Part shown: positions 54,985 to 63,681 of the stretch, in pieces
How positions within the stretch are numbered: the stretch's first letter is position 1
How the letters are laid out: the number at the start of each line of letters is the position of its first letter
DNA from: Bacteroidota bacterium
Lineage (GTDB): Bacteria; Bacteroidota; Bacteroidia; Chitinophagales; BACL12
Assembly: GCA_016706865.1 (NCBI GenBank)
Contig: JADJIS010000001.1
Coordinates: 124,001 to 188,000 of the forward strand
Direction: 5' to 3'
DNA length: 64,000 nucleotides
Translations under genes and position numbers: made by a program
Notes under the pieces: model-generated
Told to the model about the DNA's origin: nothing
The model's database searches: none
The model's input: only the letters and a program-made list of their open reading frames with translations

Positions 54985-55286
54985 AATGAATTTAAGTTGC
55001 AGGAAAAAATAACGCTCGGGAGCAAATTTTTTTGAATAGCCCCGTAAGAATTGCGCACTTTCTTTCTAGCCCCGACTGACGTGGAAACCCCCGCAGGGTT
55101 AAAGTAAATTTTAAGGGAAACAGGAATAATAATTATCAGATATCTCTTACTTGGCGTAGAAAATGGCGGGAGTTGCAACAAAAGGCGGGACCGAAAGGTG
55201 GTAAGAACGCCGAGGTGTGTGCTCCAAATTAATTTAATTGGTCAGCTTCAATGTTTTATCTTTGTGACCAAATTTGAAAAAACGAC
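54985..55286. other. Intergenic region with GC-rich remnant before lysS
   Basis: 302 bp without a recognised gene. The middle is richer in G and C than its surroundings and contains small inverted motifs such as AACCC-CCGCA-GGGTT near 55087 and words like AGCCCCGACTGACG. A short open stretch (55166-55232, KWRELQQKAGPKGGKNAE) may be a remnant. The lysS promoter box is at its right end. Confidence 0.5.
55257..55264 (+). promoter_or_regulatory. lysS -7 box TATCTTTG
   Basis: TATCTTTG matches TAnnTTTG, 22 nt before the lysS ATG. A TTG lies 16 nt upstream as a partial -33 element. Confidence 0.5.
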
Positions 55287-56801
55287 ATGAGTAGTAATCA
55301 CAGTGAACTGGAATTAATCAGAAGAGAAAGTTTAATGGCTTTGCGCAATATGGGAATTGATCCCTATCCTGCCGAGGAGTTTGAAATAACACATAACTCT
55401 GCTTATATTCTTGCAAATCATCCTGAAAAAACAGAAGAATTGCAAAAAATCAGTTTTGCAGGAAGGTTAATGGGAAAACGCATTATGGGAAAAGCTGCAT
55501 TTGCAGTTTTACAGGATAGTGCTGGAAAAATACAGATATATGTGAAGGGAGATGAAATTTGTCCGGGTGAAGATAAATCGATGTATGAAGAAGTATTTAA
55601 AAAACATTTGGATATTGGAGATATAATTGGTGTAAAAGGATATGTATTTACCACTAAAACAGGCGAGACAACAATTCATGTTAGCGAATTTAAATTGTTG
55701 AGTAAAAGTTTGCGCCCTTTACCAATTGTAAAAACAGATACGGAAGGAAATGTTTTTGATGCATTTACAGATTCGGAACAACGCTATAGAATGCGTTATG
55801 TTGATCTTATTGTAAACCCGGATGTAAAAGAAGTATTTATTAAAAGAAGTAAATTAGTAAATACCATGCGCAATTTTTTAAATGCTCATGGATATATAGA
55901 AGTGGAAACTCCTATTCTTCAACCTCTTTATGGTGGCGCAGCAGCGCGTCCGTTTACCACACATCACAATGCTTTGGATATGACATTATATATGCGTATT
56001 GCAAATGAATTGTATTTAAAAAGATTAATTGTTGGGGGATTTGACGGCGTATATGAATTTTCAAAAGATTTCCGCAATGAGGGAATGGACAGATTTCACA
56101 ATCCGGAATTTACGCAGATAGAATTTTATGTTGCGTATAAAGATTATAACTGGATGATGGATTTTACGGAGGAGATGATAGAAAAAGTTGCGATAGAAGT
56201 AACAGGCTCTACAGAAGTACAGGTTGGAGAAAATATTATTTCGTTCAAACGACCTTGGAAAAGATTTACCATGTTTGAAGCAATTCAACATTTTACGGGA
56301 ATTGATATTTCGCAAATGGATGAGGCTGCAATTTATAAAACAGCGAAAGAATTACATGTACGTGTAGATGCAACGATGGGTAAAGGAAAATTAATTGATG
56401 AGATATTCGGCGAAAAATGTGAACCATTTTTAATACAGCCAACATTTATTACGGATTATCCGGTGGAGATGAGTCCGCTTGCAAAAAAACACCGCACGGT
56501 GGAAGGTTTAGTGGAAAGATTCGAAGCAATTTGCAATGGAAAAGAAATGTTGAATTCTTTCAGCGAATTAAATGATCCCATTGATCAGCGCAATCGTTTT
56601 GAAGGACAATTGGAATTAGGAAAACGCGGTGATGAAGAAGCGATGCAATTAGATGAAGATTTTTTACGCGCCTTGGAATACGGAATGCCGCCAACTGCAG
56701 GTATCGGAATTGGTATCGATAGATTAACCATGATCATGACAAATCAACATGCGATACAGGATGTGTTGTTGTTTCCACATATGCGACCGGAAAAAAATTG
56801 A
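55287..56801 (+). CDS. lysS: Lysine-tRNA ligase, class II
   Basis: A 504-residue class II synthetase. An N-terminal OB-fold anticodon domain (FAGRLMGKRIMGKAAFAVLQD) precedes the catalytic core with motif 2 FRNEGMDRFHNPEFTQIEFY and motif 3 GIGIGIDRLTMIMTN. The length is normal. Monocistronic, converging on the T9SS-sorted protein at 56878. Confidence 0.97.
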   Translation: MSSNHSELELIRRESLMALRNMGIDPYPAEEFEITHNSAYILANHPEKTEELQKISFAGRLMGKRIMGKAAFAVLQDSAGKIQIYVKGDEICPGEDKSMYEEVFKKHLDIGDIIGVKGYVFTTKTGETTIHVSEFKLLSKSLRPLPIVKTDTEGNVFDAFTDSEQRYRMRYVDLIVNPDVKEVFIKRSKLVNTMRNFLNAHGYIEVETPILQPLYGGAAARPFTTHHNALDMTLYMRIANELYLKRLIVGGFDGVYEFSKDFRNEGMDRFHNPEFTQIEFYVAYKDYNWMMDFTEEMIEKVAIEVTGSTEVQVGENIISFKRPWKRFTMFEAIQHFTGIDISQMDEAAIYKTAKELHVRVDATMGKGKLIDEIFGEKCEPFLIQPTFITDYPVEMSPLAKKHRTVEGLVERFEAICNGKEMLNSFSELNDPIDQRNRFEGQLELGKRGDEEAMQLDEDFLRALEYGMPPTAGIGIGIDRLTMIMTNQHAIQDVLLFPHMRPEKN

Positions 56802-56831
56802 CAATTGACAATTGATAATGAAATACGATGG

Positions 56832-56859
56832 CCTCACAGGAGTTGAAAACCTGTGTAGG
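56832..56859. terminator. CCTCACAGG / CCTGTGTAGG hairpin between convergent genes
   Basis: Inverted arms 56832-56840 and 56850-56859 around a 9-nt loop. It is placed between lysS and the convergent secreted-protein gene and may end both transcripts; the word also resembles a repeat family widespread between Bacteroidota genes. There is no strong T-run. Confidence 0.5.
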
Positions 56860-56877
56860 TCTTAGGGAAAGAATATT

Positions 56878-58140
56878 CTATAACCTACTTTTAATAAAAG
56901 GTATAATAATAGCATTATCATTAATTAGTGAAGCTCGTAGCAAATAATATCCGGACGGAATATTTGAGATGTCGATTAATAAATTATTTTCTTCAGAAGT
57001 TAGATCATTAATTCTAAAATTTATTTTTTGACCGGTTGCATTTATTATTTCAATTGTTTCAATTTCAGAAATTGCAAAATTAGTTTGAATGTTTAACTCT
57101 TCAAGAACAGGATTGGGGTAAATGACTATATTTTGTAAAGCTGAATTAACTGTCGATGCATTTACTACTATGGTCTTACTGTATTCATAGGAATAATCGG
57201 TATTAATTATTTTTAATCTGTAATACGCTTGTGAATTATTCAGATCATCATCGGTAAATTGGTATAACTGCTCAGATGAAGAATTTCCTGAAGCTTTAAT
57301 AATTCCTATTTCATAAAAATTTCCATCCGGCATCATTTTTTCAACTATAAATTCCAAGGTATTTATTTCGCTTGATGTGATCCAATTTAATTGTATTGCA
57401 CTTTCAAATATAGTTGCATAAAAATCTTTTAATATTATTGGCAACAAAAAATCACAGGGCCCAACAACAGGTGGTAAAACATATCGTGTTGCATCATTAT
57501 AAACCCAATTTGCAGAATTATTATAATCAGAAATAGTTGCAGGATCGGGCAATAATAAACAGTTTACAATTCCATTATCGTTATTATTTAATAAAACACA
57601 ATTTGTGCCTGCAGTTAATCCGGTTGGGATGGAAGTTTGATTTGAAGTGGTTGCCGGCGACCAAACTCCGTTAAAATTTATACATGCAATAAAATTAGGA
57701 GCAGCAATTGAACCCGTATAACATATGATCTGGTCTCCAGTGGTTGCTAATGCCATTTGTTGAGTAGACAGTGTTGAGTTTAATGTTCCTGAAGTGGCAT
57801 TTGCACCTGCATCCAACACTCCGGTTCCAAAAATTGTAAATACTCCTCCAACCCCACCTGTAAAAGTTATAATTGTATTTGTGGCCAATCCACCCGCCGG
57901 CACATTCCATTGGATATGGCCTTCGAAACCATAAAAATTTGTGCCATTCCATCCCGCATCCGTAAAAAAAATAGGAACTCCCGATTCTATATAATTGGTT
58001 GCAATGATGGAAAATTGATCTGCATTATCAGAATTAAATCCCAAAAAAGCAATATCCCCAATGGAAACTGTTTGAGATAAAATATTAGTGTGCGTTATAA
58101 AAGGGAGAAATAAAATCAAAATGTATATCCTTAATTTCAT
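56878..58140 (-). CDS. Secreted protein with T9SS sorting domain
   Basis: A 420-residue exported protein. Signal peptide ends near NILSQ. The N-terminal domain (SIGDIAFLGFNSDNADQFSI, FTDAGWNG, EGHIQWNVP) is a beta-rich module also found in other secreted bacterial proteins of unknown function. A fibronectin-like segment (ILKDFYATIFESAIQLNWIT) follows, then a type A T9SS domain (IVIYPNPVLEELNIQ, IPSGYYLLRA). A cell-surface or released role is inferred. Confidence 0.82.
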   Translation of the reverse strand: MKLRIYILILFLPFITHTNILSQTVSIGDIAFLGFNSDNADQFSIIATNYIESGVPIFFTDAGWNGTNFYGFEGHIQWNVPAGGLATNTIITFTGGVGGVFTIFGTGVLDAGANATSGTLNSTLSTQQMALATTGDQIICYTGSIAAPNFIACINFNGVWSPATTSNQTSIPTGLTAGTNCVLLNNNDNGIVNCLLLPDPATISDYNNSANWVYNDATRYVLPPVVGPCDFLLPIILKDFYATIFESAIQLNWITSSEINTLEFIVEKMMPDGNFYEIGIIKASGNSSSEQLYQFTDDDLNNSQAYYRLKIINTDYSYEYSKTIVVNASTVNSALQNIVIYPNPVLEELNIQTNFAISEIETIEIINATGQKINFRINDLTSEENNLLIDISNIPSGYYLLRASLINDNAIIIPFIKSRL

Positions 58141-58220
58141 ACTCCGTAAATGAAGTACAAAGTTGCAATGCAGATATTACCTGAATATTAAGCAGATGTT
58201 TAAAGTGCGATAATTATAAT

Positions 58221-58255
58221 AATTGACAATTGATAATTGACAATTGACAATTAAA
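58221..58255. repeat. GACAATTGATAATTGACAATT repeat
   Basis: AATTGACAATTGATAATTGACAATTG-type words recur at 56802-56819, 58221-58255 and 58738-58770. They are short self-complementary intergenic repeats of unknown role. Confidence 0.6.
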
Positions 58256-58268
58256 CAGCCATCATCGT

Positions 58269-58320
58269 ATGTCCTATGTCATATGTCCTATGTCATATGT
58301 CCTATGTCATATGTCCTAAG
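58269..58320. repeat. 14-bp tandem repeat ATGTCCTATGTCAT
   Basis: Three full copies (58269-58310) and a partial fourth. It lies between divergent-facing 3' and 5' gene ends and has no coding function. Confidence 0.8.
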
Positions 58321-58326
58321 TCCTTC

Positions 58327-58719
58327 TCAACGGAATCTATCCATTGATTTAACAAGATCTTCATCTTTTTTGATGTTGCGACGGGCAAACCCGTTACAAA
58401 TTAAAATTGCGATAGGCAAACCTAATGCTATCGGAAAATTTTCGTCCCCGAATTTTGTAGATGCAAAAAAACTTGCTCCTGTAAGAGCAACCCCTAAGAT
58501 CAGATTTATGAAACACAATTTCAATTGCAATTTTCTATCCTTGAACTGCGATATTGCAAAAAGAGCGATCAGCGCTATAGCAATGCAAAGAGAGGTTACC
58601 AAAATATCACCTTTAGCCAATAATAGTAATCCGTCCCTTTCAGAAATGGGTAAAAATAAAAACAGGATGGATGCAATCGCTACAAGAGCTAAAAAAACAG
58701 TTTGAATACGTTGCCACAT
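58327..58719 (-). CDS. DUF4293 family membrane protein
   Basis: A 130-residue predicted four-helix membrane protein, beginning MWQRIQTVFLALVAIAS and with further hydrophobic segments LCIAIALIALFAI and LGVALTGASFF. The start and order match the Bacteroidota-specific DUF4293 family, which has no known function. The ATG at 58719 is favoured over an upstream codon because a TATTTTTG box ends 4 nt before it. Divergent from truA. Confidence 0.8.
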   Translation of the reverse strand: MWQRIQTVFLALVAIASILFLFLPISERDGLLLLAKGDILVTSLCIAIALIALFAISQFKDRKLQLKLCFINLILGVALTGASFFASTKFGDENFPIALGLPIAILICNGFARRNIKKDEDLVKSMDRFR

Positions 58720-58723
58720 GGGA

Positions 58724-58731
58724 CAAAAATA
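58724..58731 (-). promoter_or_regulatory. DUF4293 gene -7 box TATTTTTG
   Basis: Minus-strand TATTTTTG matches TAnnTTTG and ends 4 nt before the ATG at 58719, implying a leaderless transcript. Confidence 0.5.
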
Positions 58732-58786
58732 AACACAAATTGACAATTGACAATTGATAATTGACAATTCAAACCTTCGGTTTGAT

Positions 58787-58794
58787 TAATTTTG
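58787..58794 (+). promoter_or_regulatory. truA -7 box TAATTTTG
   Basis: TAATTTTG matches TAnnTTTG, 7 nt before the truA ATG. The divergent promoters for truA and the DUF4293 gene are separated only by a GACAATTG-type repeat. Confidence 0.5.
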
Positions 58795-58801
58795 GGCGGA
58801 A

Positions 58802-59539
58802 ATGCGGTATTTTTTGGAGATTGCGTATAAGGGGACGGGCTATGTTGGCTGGCAGATTCAGCCGAATGGGGTGAGCGTGCAACAGAAGGTAGATGAGGCA
58901 TTACAGACTATTTTGAGGGATGATATCCATTGTTTAGGCTGCGGAAGAACCGATGCTGGAGTGCATGCAGAACAATTCTTTTTGCATTTTGATACGGATA
59001 AAATTTTCCCGGATAATTTTATTCTAAGAATAAATACATTTTTACCTCAAGGTATCGCGGTGAAAAAATTAATCCCTGTACACGAAAAAGCACATGCGCG
59101 ATTTGATGCTACCATGCGTGCATATGAATATCGTGTTACATTCAAAAAAAATGCATTTTTAAATGAATTATTACTTTACAGACATTTAGACGATCTCGAT
59201 TTTGATCTCATGCATAAAGCATGTGAGATCGTAAAAAAATATAATGATTTTCCGTCCTTTTGCAAAAGCAAACAGGGTTCAAAAACTACTATTGTAAATA
59301 TTAAAGAACTTTATTGGCGTAAAGAAGGAAATCTCAGTATTTTATATGTCTCTGCTGATCGTTTTTTACGCGGTATGGTCAGATTAATGGTAGGAGCAAT
59401 GATTCAGATAGGGAAACACAAAATGACGCTCCAGGAATTTGACGAAGGGATAAAAAACAAAGAGCGATTTAAAATGGCAATGTCAGCTCCAGGTCATGCA
59501 TTGTTTCTTATAAAAGTTCAATATCCTTACATTTCGTAA
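58802..59539 (+). CDS. truA: tRNA pseudouridine synthase A
   Basis: A 245-residue enzyme forming pseudouridine at positions 38-40 of the tRNA anticodon arm. The catalytic aspartate motif is CLGCGRTDAGVHAEQ, and the start RYFLEIAYKGTGYVGWQ and ending APGHALFLIKVQYP are typical. Converges tail-to-tail with the aminotransferase at 59542, 2 nt away. Confidence 0.96.
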   Translation: MRYFLEIAYKGTGYVGWQIQPNGVSVQQKVDEALQTILRDDIHCLGCGRTDAGVHAEQFFLHFDTDKIFPDNFILRINTFLPQGIAVKKLIPVHEKAHARFDATMRAYEYRVTFKKNAFLNELLLYRHLDDLDFDLMHKACEIVKKYNDFPSFCKSKQGSKTTIVNIKELYWRKEGNLSILYVSADRFLRGMVRLMVGAMIQIGKHKMTLQEFDEGIKNKERFKMAMSAPGHALFLIKVQYPYIS

Positions 59540-59541
59540 AA

Positions 59542-60441
59542 TTATTGCGGGATAACTTCTCCTTGTTCCATTGTCATTTTATGGAAGTGTTCATTAATTT
59601 TTTCCAACATTGAATTTTCTTTTTTATTCTCTATTACCCTTCCATCAATTTCTGATACAGCAGTAAGTTCTCCCATAGTGCCCGTGGTAAAAACTTCATC
59701 TGCATTATAAAACTCGGTCAGTGATAAATTTTTCAAATGAATTTGAAAATTATTACTAACACATATTTCTATTACTTTTTTTCTGGTGATACCCGGCAAA
59801 CATGCATCTGCATTTGGTGTGTAAATAACATTATTTTTAATCATGAAAATATTGCAGGCATTTGTTTCAGAAACAAATCCGAGATTATCGAGCATTAAAG
59901 CATCATCCATTCCTGCAATGTTTGCTTCAATTTTAGCGAGAATGTTATTGATCAAATTATTATGATGAATTTTAGAATCAATATGCATGGGCGAATTTCT
60001 TCTTATGGAAGCTGTGATTAATTTGATGGATCCACTGTAAACCGGTTTTTTCCATTCCGCTAAAACAATAAGTGTACATCCCTTTTGATTTAAACGGGGA
60101 TCCATTCCGGAAGTGATCTTTTCGCCACGTGTCAATGTCAAACGGATATGGGCATTGTGATTCATGCCATTCGCTTTTAATGTTTCAAATATTGCATTTT
60201 TAATATATTCTTTGGTCGGCACATTTTTAAACAACATTGCATGTGCGCTTGCATGTAACCTTTCAAGGTGCTCATCTAAACAAAATATTTTTCCATTATA
60301 TATTCGCAACCCCTCCCATACTGCATCTCCACCCTGCACTGAGGAATCAAAAACAGAAACCTTTGCCTCGTTTCGAGGGTGTAATTTATTTTCGACCCAA
60401 ATGAAAATATTTTCGTTTTGCGGATTGAATTCTTGTTGCAT
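59542..60441 (-). CDS. Class IV (branched-chain-like) aminotransferase
   Basis: A 299-residue PLP enzyme of fold type IV. Recognisable parts are VQGGDAVWEGLRIYNGKIF, IHHNNLINNILAKIEANIAGMDDALMLD with the lysine equivalent region in SKIHHNNLIN, SETNACNIFMIKN and the GITRKKVIEI loop. Substrate may be branched-chain amino acids, D-amino acids or aminodeoxychorismate-like. It starts 2 nt after a sulfotransferase-like P-loop gene; plant 'BCAT-like' proteins are fusions of these same two domains, which suggests a functional unit. Confidence 0.85.
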   Translation of the reverse strand: MQQEFNPQNENIFIWVENKLHPRNEAKVSVFDSSVQGGDAVWEGLRIYNGKIFCLDEHLERLHASAHAMLFKNVPTKEYIKNAIFETLKANGMNHNAHIRLTLTRGEKITSGMDPRLNQKGCTLIVLAEWKKPVYSGSIKLITASIRRNSPMHIDSKIHHNNLINNILAKIEANIAGMDDALMLDNLGFVSETNACNIFMIKNNVIYTPNADACLPGITRKKVIEICVSNNFQIHLKNLSLTEFYNADEVFTTGTMGELTAVSEIDGRVIENKKENSMLEKINEHFHKMTMEQGEVIPQ

Positions 60442-60443
60442 AA

Positions 60444-61163
60444 TTATATTTTTATAGCATGACGAATAAGTGCATCGTAATATACTTTTGCCTCTAAATA
60501 AATTGGATTTAAATGATCTGGCAAATCTATTGTTTCTTCCTGATAAGTCTGAAAACCAGTTGAGTTATGTACATTTGTATACCAGTGTTTAGCCCATATT
60601 CCATCTTCCGGGCGAGGACCCTTTTCCCATCGTAACATGGCATTGTCAAATTGAATATCACAAGCTGTACAAATTTTTGTCAAAGCAGTTTCCGGATCCT
60701 TTAAGATTTGTGCTGAGTCGATAATAAAATAATGGTATCCTTTACTTTCAAGGAAACTGAATAATTCAAAACTCTGTTTAATACCTATATCTTCCAGTGT
60801 TGGTTTCTCAATTACCTTTCTATATGAATTTAATACATTTTTAGGATCCCGTATTAAAAGAATATTATATGTTTTTTCTAAAAATTCCATATCCAGGTCA
60901 ATCAAATGATGTGTCATTTGTTTGAAGAATAAAACAGGTTTTTCGTTGTAACCAAGTATTAAAGAAGCGACTACTTTCTCGCCATCATTTTCCTGAGATC
61001 TCAAAATATCCGCCGTACCGGGATGAATAATTCCGGTTGTTTTTAAATAATGTGCATATAGGGGTTCATCAAAAACCTTAGTATCATGTCTTTGCGCAAA
61101 TGAATACATTAAAGCAGTAGAAATATTTCGTGGTCCTGACCAAAGGTTAATTCTTCTGTGCAT
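60444..61163 (-). CDS. Sulfotransferase-like P-loop protein
   Basis: A 239-residue protein. The start INLWSGPRNISTALMYSFAQ is a modified P-loop in the sulfotransferase superfamily; ILLIRDPKNVLNSYRK is the second nucleotide-binding segment. Members are usually not proven sulfotransferases. It lies 20 nt after the helicase gene and 2 nt before the class IV aminotransferase on the same strand, as in the plant fusion proteins. Function unknown. Confidence 0.8.
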   Translation of the reverse strand: MHRRINLWSGPRNISTALMYSFAQRHDTKVFDEPLYAHYLKTTGIIHPGTADILRSQENDGEKVVASLILGYNEKPVLFFKQMTHHLIDLDMEFLEKTYNILLIRDPKNVLNSYRKVIEKPTLEDIGIKQSFELFSFLESKGYHYFIIDSAQILKDPETALTKICTACDIQFDNAMLRWEKGPRPEDGIWAKHWYTNVHNSTGFQTYQEETIDLPDHLNPIYLEAKVYYDALIRHAIKI

Positions 61164-61183
61164 CTGTTCGATTAATTGATACC

Positions 61184-63484
61184 TTAATCATTTTTTACGA
61201 CAGCCAGTTTAGCAAACTTCAATAACAACTTCTTCTCTCCCGCATTTTGAAAAACGATGGTGGCCATTTTACCTTCATTGTTACCTTCCATGGCAGTGAT
61301 TTTTCCGAATCCGAATTTTTGATGTTCAACATCCATTCCTAATTGAAGTTCTTCGGGGAATGCAGCGTTAAAATTTTCGGAAGCTTTGTGCATGTAATTA
61401 TTTACCGGAACTTGTGGTCGCACTTTAGTTACCGGTGTTGCATGTTCGTAATGCTTTTTAGTATTTTCGTTGGCATCATCATTCCATTTGGAATTATTAT
61501 ATCCTACATAATTCAATAAATTCTGTGGCAGTTCTTCTAAAAATCTGCTGGGTTCACAATATTCCAGTTTGCCGTATTTATAACGTGTTGCAGCGTGTGT
61601 TATTGTAAGTTTTGTTTCTGCACGTGTAATTGCTACATAAAATAATCTGCGTTCTTCCTCGAGATCTTCGCGCGAAGAAAGGGATAACGTTCCGGGAAAT
61701 AAATTCTCTTCCAATCCCACCACAAAAACACTTTTAAATTCCAATCCCTTTGCTGCGTGAATAGTCATCAATTTTACTGATTCATCCTCATTGCCTTCCG
61801 CATCTGCATCTGTTAATAATACCACTTCCTGTAAATATTGTCCCAAGGTTTTTGTTACTTTTTCTTCACCGGGAATAGTATCAATATAAAATTCGGAAGA
61901 TGCTTCGTCGGGTGCTACAAATTCTTTTATGGAATTTAATAATTCCTGCATGTTTTCATATCTGCTTAATCCTTCCACACTTTGATCGCTATAAAGATCT
62001 TTCATTACTCCGGTTGACTTTGCTATATGACTTGCAACTTCATAAGCATCCTTTTTTTCGAGTAAGGTCTGAAAACTTTTTATCATGGTGACAAAATCAG
62101 ACAATAGTTTTCTCGTGCCGGAATTAAATTGCAGCAGATCAATATTTTCTGCCATGGTCCATAAACTTTTATCGTTATCGGCGGCAAGTACAGTTAATTT
62201 TTCGATGGTAGTTTTTCCAATGCCACGTGCAGGATAATTAACAATACGCTTGAATGATTCCTCATCATGCGGATTAACGGTCAATTTTAGATATGCAATA
62301 AGATCTTTTACTTCCTTGCGCTGATAAAAGGAAATTCCCCCATAAATTCTATAAGGAATATTCAATTTTCTCAAACCCTCTTCAAATGCACGGCTTTGCG
62401 CATTCGTTCTGTATAAAATCGCAAACTCCCCGTTTTTAATATGTTCGCGCATGCGCTGTTCAAAAATTTCATTCGCAACTAGTCTCCCCTCTTCATTATC
62501 GCTCATGGAACGAATTACTTTAATGGATTCTCCTTCAAGATTATCTGTCCATATTTTTTTTGCGAGCTGATGTTTATTTTTAGAAATAATATGATTTGCC
62601 GCTTCCACAATTACTTTTGTAGAACGATAATTTTGTTCAAGTCGGAAAGTTTGCACTTCCGGAAAATCTTTTTCAAAATTCAGAATATTTAAAATGTTCG
62701 CGCCGCGGAATGCATAAATACTCTGTGCATCATCTCCCACTACAGCGATATTTTGAAATACATCGGCAATTCTTTTCACGATAGAATACTGCAAAAAATT
62801 AGTATCCTGAAACTCATCTATCATCACATATTTAAAACGGTGTTGGTATTTATATAATACATCGGGAAATCTCTCCAACAATTCATGTGTTTTTAATAAA
62901 AGATCGTCGAAATCCATAGCACCGGCTCGAAAACATCTTTTAGTGTAATTCCAGTACAATTCACTCATTTTCGGGCGACCATTACTTTCATCCTCAGCGA
63001 TCAGATCTGCATTATTTTCGTATTCCTTGGGACCAATTAAATTATTTTTAGAAATCGAAATTCTATAGAGAACATAACCGGGTTTATACAATTTGTCGTT
63101 TAAACCCATTTCCTTAACAATGGTCTTCAATAAATTTTTAGAATCTTCCGAATCGTAGATCGTAAAATTGGAGGGATATCCCAGTTTATCTGCTTCACTT
63201 CGCAGAATTCGTGAAAACACGGAGTGAAAAGTTCCCATCCATAAATTGCGCGCTTCACCTCCCATCAATTGCTCGATACGATTTTTCATTTCGCGGGCAG
63301 CCTTATTCGTAAAAGTGAGCGATAAAATGGAAAAAGGATCGGCATTTTGTTGCATTAAATATGCAATTCTGAAAGTGAGCACACGAGTTTTACCTGAGCC
63401 CGGACCTGCAATGATCATGGTTGGTCCGTTGATATTCGTTACAGCAGCTAATTGCGCTTCGTTAAGAGATTCCAAGAAATTCAC
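61184..63484 (-). CDS. UvrD/PcrA-type ATP-dependent DNA helicase
   Basis: A 766-residue superfamily 1A helicase. Motifs: Walker A AGPGSGKTRVLTFR, motif Ia LTFTNKAAREMK, motif II VMIDEFQDTNFLQY, motif III VGDDAQSIYAFRGA, motif IV FRLEQNYRST and motif VI LFYVAITRAETKL. The C-terminal tail matches the PcrA KOW-like end (VEHQKFGFGKITAMEG). The start is GTG 63484, 4 nt after a TAAATTTG box. First gene of the group that continues with the P-loop and aminotransferase genes. Confidence 0.95.
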   Translation of the reverse strand: MNFLESLNEAQLAAVTNINGPTMIIAGPGSGKTRVLTFRIAYLMQQNADPFSILSLTFTNKAAREMKNRIEQLMGGEARNLWMGTFHSVFSRILRSEADKLGYPSNFTIYDSEDSKNLLKTIVKEMGLNDKLYKPGYVLYRISISKNNLIGPKEYENNADLIAEDESNGRPKMSELYWNYTKRCFRAGAMDFDDLLLKTHELLERFPDVLYKYQHRFKYVMIDEFQDTNFLQYSIVKRIADVFQNIAVVGDDAQSIYAFRGANILNILNFEKDFPEVQTFRLEQNYRSTKVIVEAANHIISKNKHQLAKKIWTDNLEGESIKVIRSMSDNEEGRLVANEIFEQRMREHIKNGEFAILYRTNAQSRAFEEGLRKLNIPYRIYGGISFYQRKEVKDLIAYLKLTVNPHDEESFKRIVNYPARGIGKTTIEKLTVLAADNDKSLWTMAENIDLLQFNSGTRKLLSDFVTMIKSFQTLLEKKDAYEVASHIAKSTGVMKDLYSDQSVEGLSRYENMQELLNSIKEFVAPDEASSEFYIDTIPGEEKVTKTLGQYLQEVVLLTDADAEGNEDESVKLMTIHAAKGLEFKSVFVVGLEENLFPGTLSLSSREDLEEERRLFYVAITRAETKLTITHAATRYKYGKLEYCEPSRFLEELPQNLLNYVGYNNSKWNDDANENTKKHYEHATPVTKVRPQVPVNNYMHKASENFNAAFPEELQLGMDVEHQKFGFGKITAMEGNNEGKMATIVFQNAGEKKLLLKFAKLAVVKND

Positions 63485-63488
63485 AGCC

Positions 63489-63496
63489 CAAATTTA
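63489..63496 (-). promoter_or_regulatory. uvrD/pcrA -7 box TAAATTTG
   Basis: Minus-strand TAAATTTG matches TAnnTTTG and ends 4 nt before the GTG start at 63484, consistent with a leaderless transcript. Confidence 0.5.
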
Positions 63497-63536
63497 CATC
63501 ACGGATTTAAAGGATTGCGCGGATTGCACGGATTTT

Positions 63537-63589
63537 TTTTTGAACTGCGTTCAAAAATGGGTGGATTAGGTTTTGAACTGCGTTCAAAA
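63537..63589. repeat. Twin GAAC-TGC-GTTC palindromes
   Basis: TTTTTGAAC-TGC-GTTCAAAAA (63537-63557) and TTTTGAAC-TGC-GTTCAAAA (63571-63589) are two near-identical hairpins 34 bp apart between the ion-channel-like gene and the helicase gene. They may be a terminator pair or a palindromic repeat family. Confidence 0.6.
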
Positions 63590-63681
63590 AATCGGATGAA
63601 TTATTTTGAGGATGTGTTTTGATGAGGGAAGAGTAGAGGATTTAATTCTTTGCGGCTTTGCGACTTTGCGTGAAACATTTT

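Noticed and set aside
58244..58705. Plus-strand 153-codon frame over the DUF4293 gene
   Set aside because: Begins within tandem repeats and is antisense to a recognisable membrane protein.
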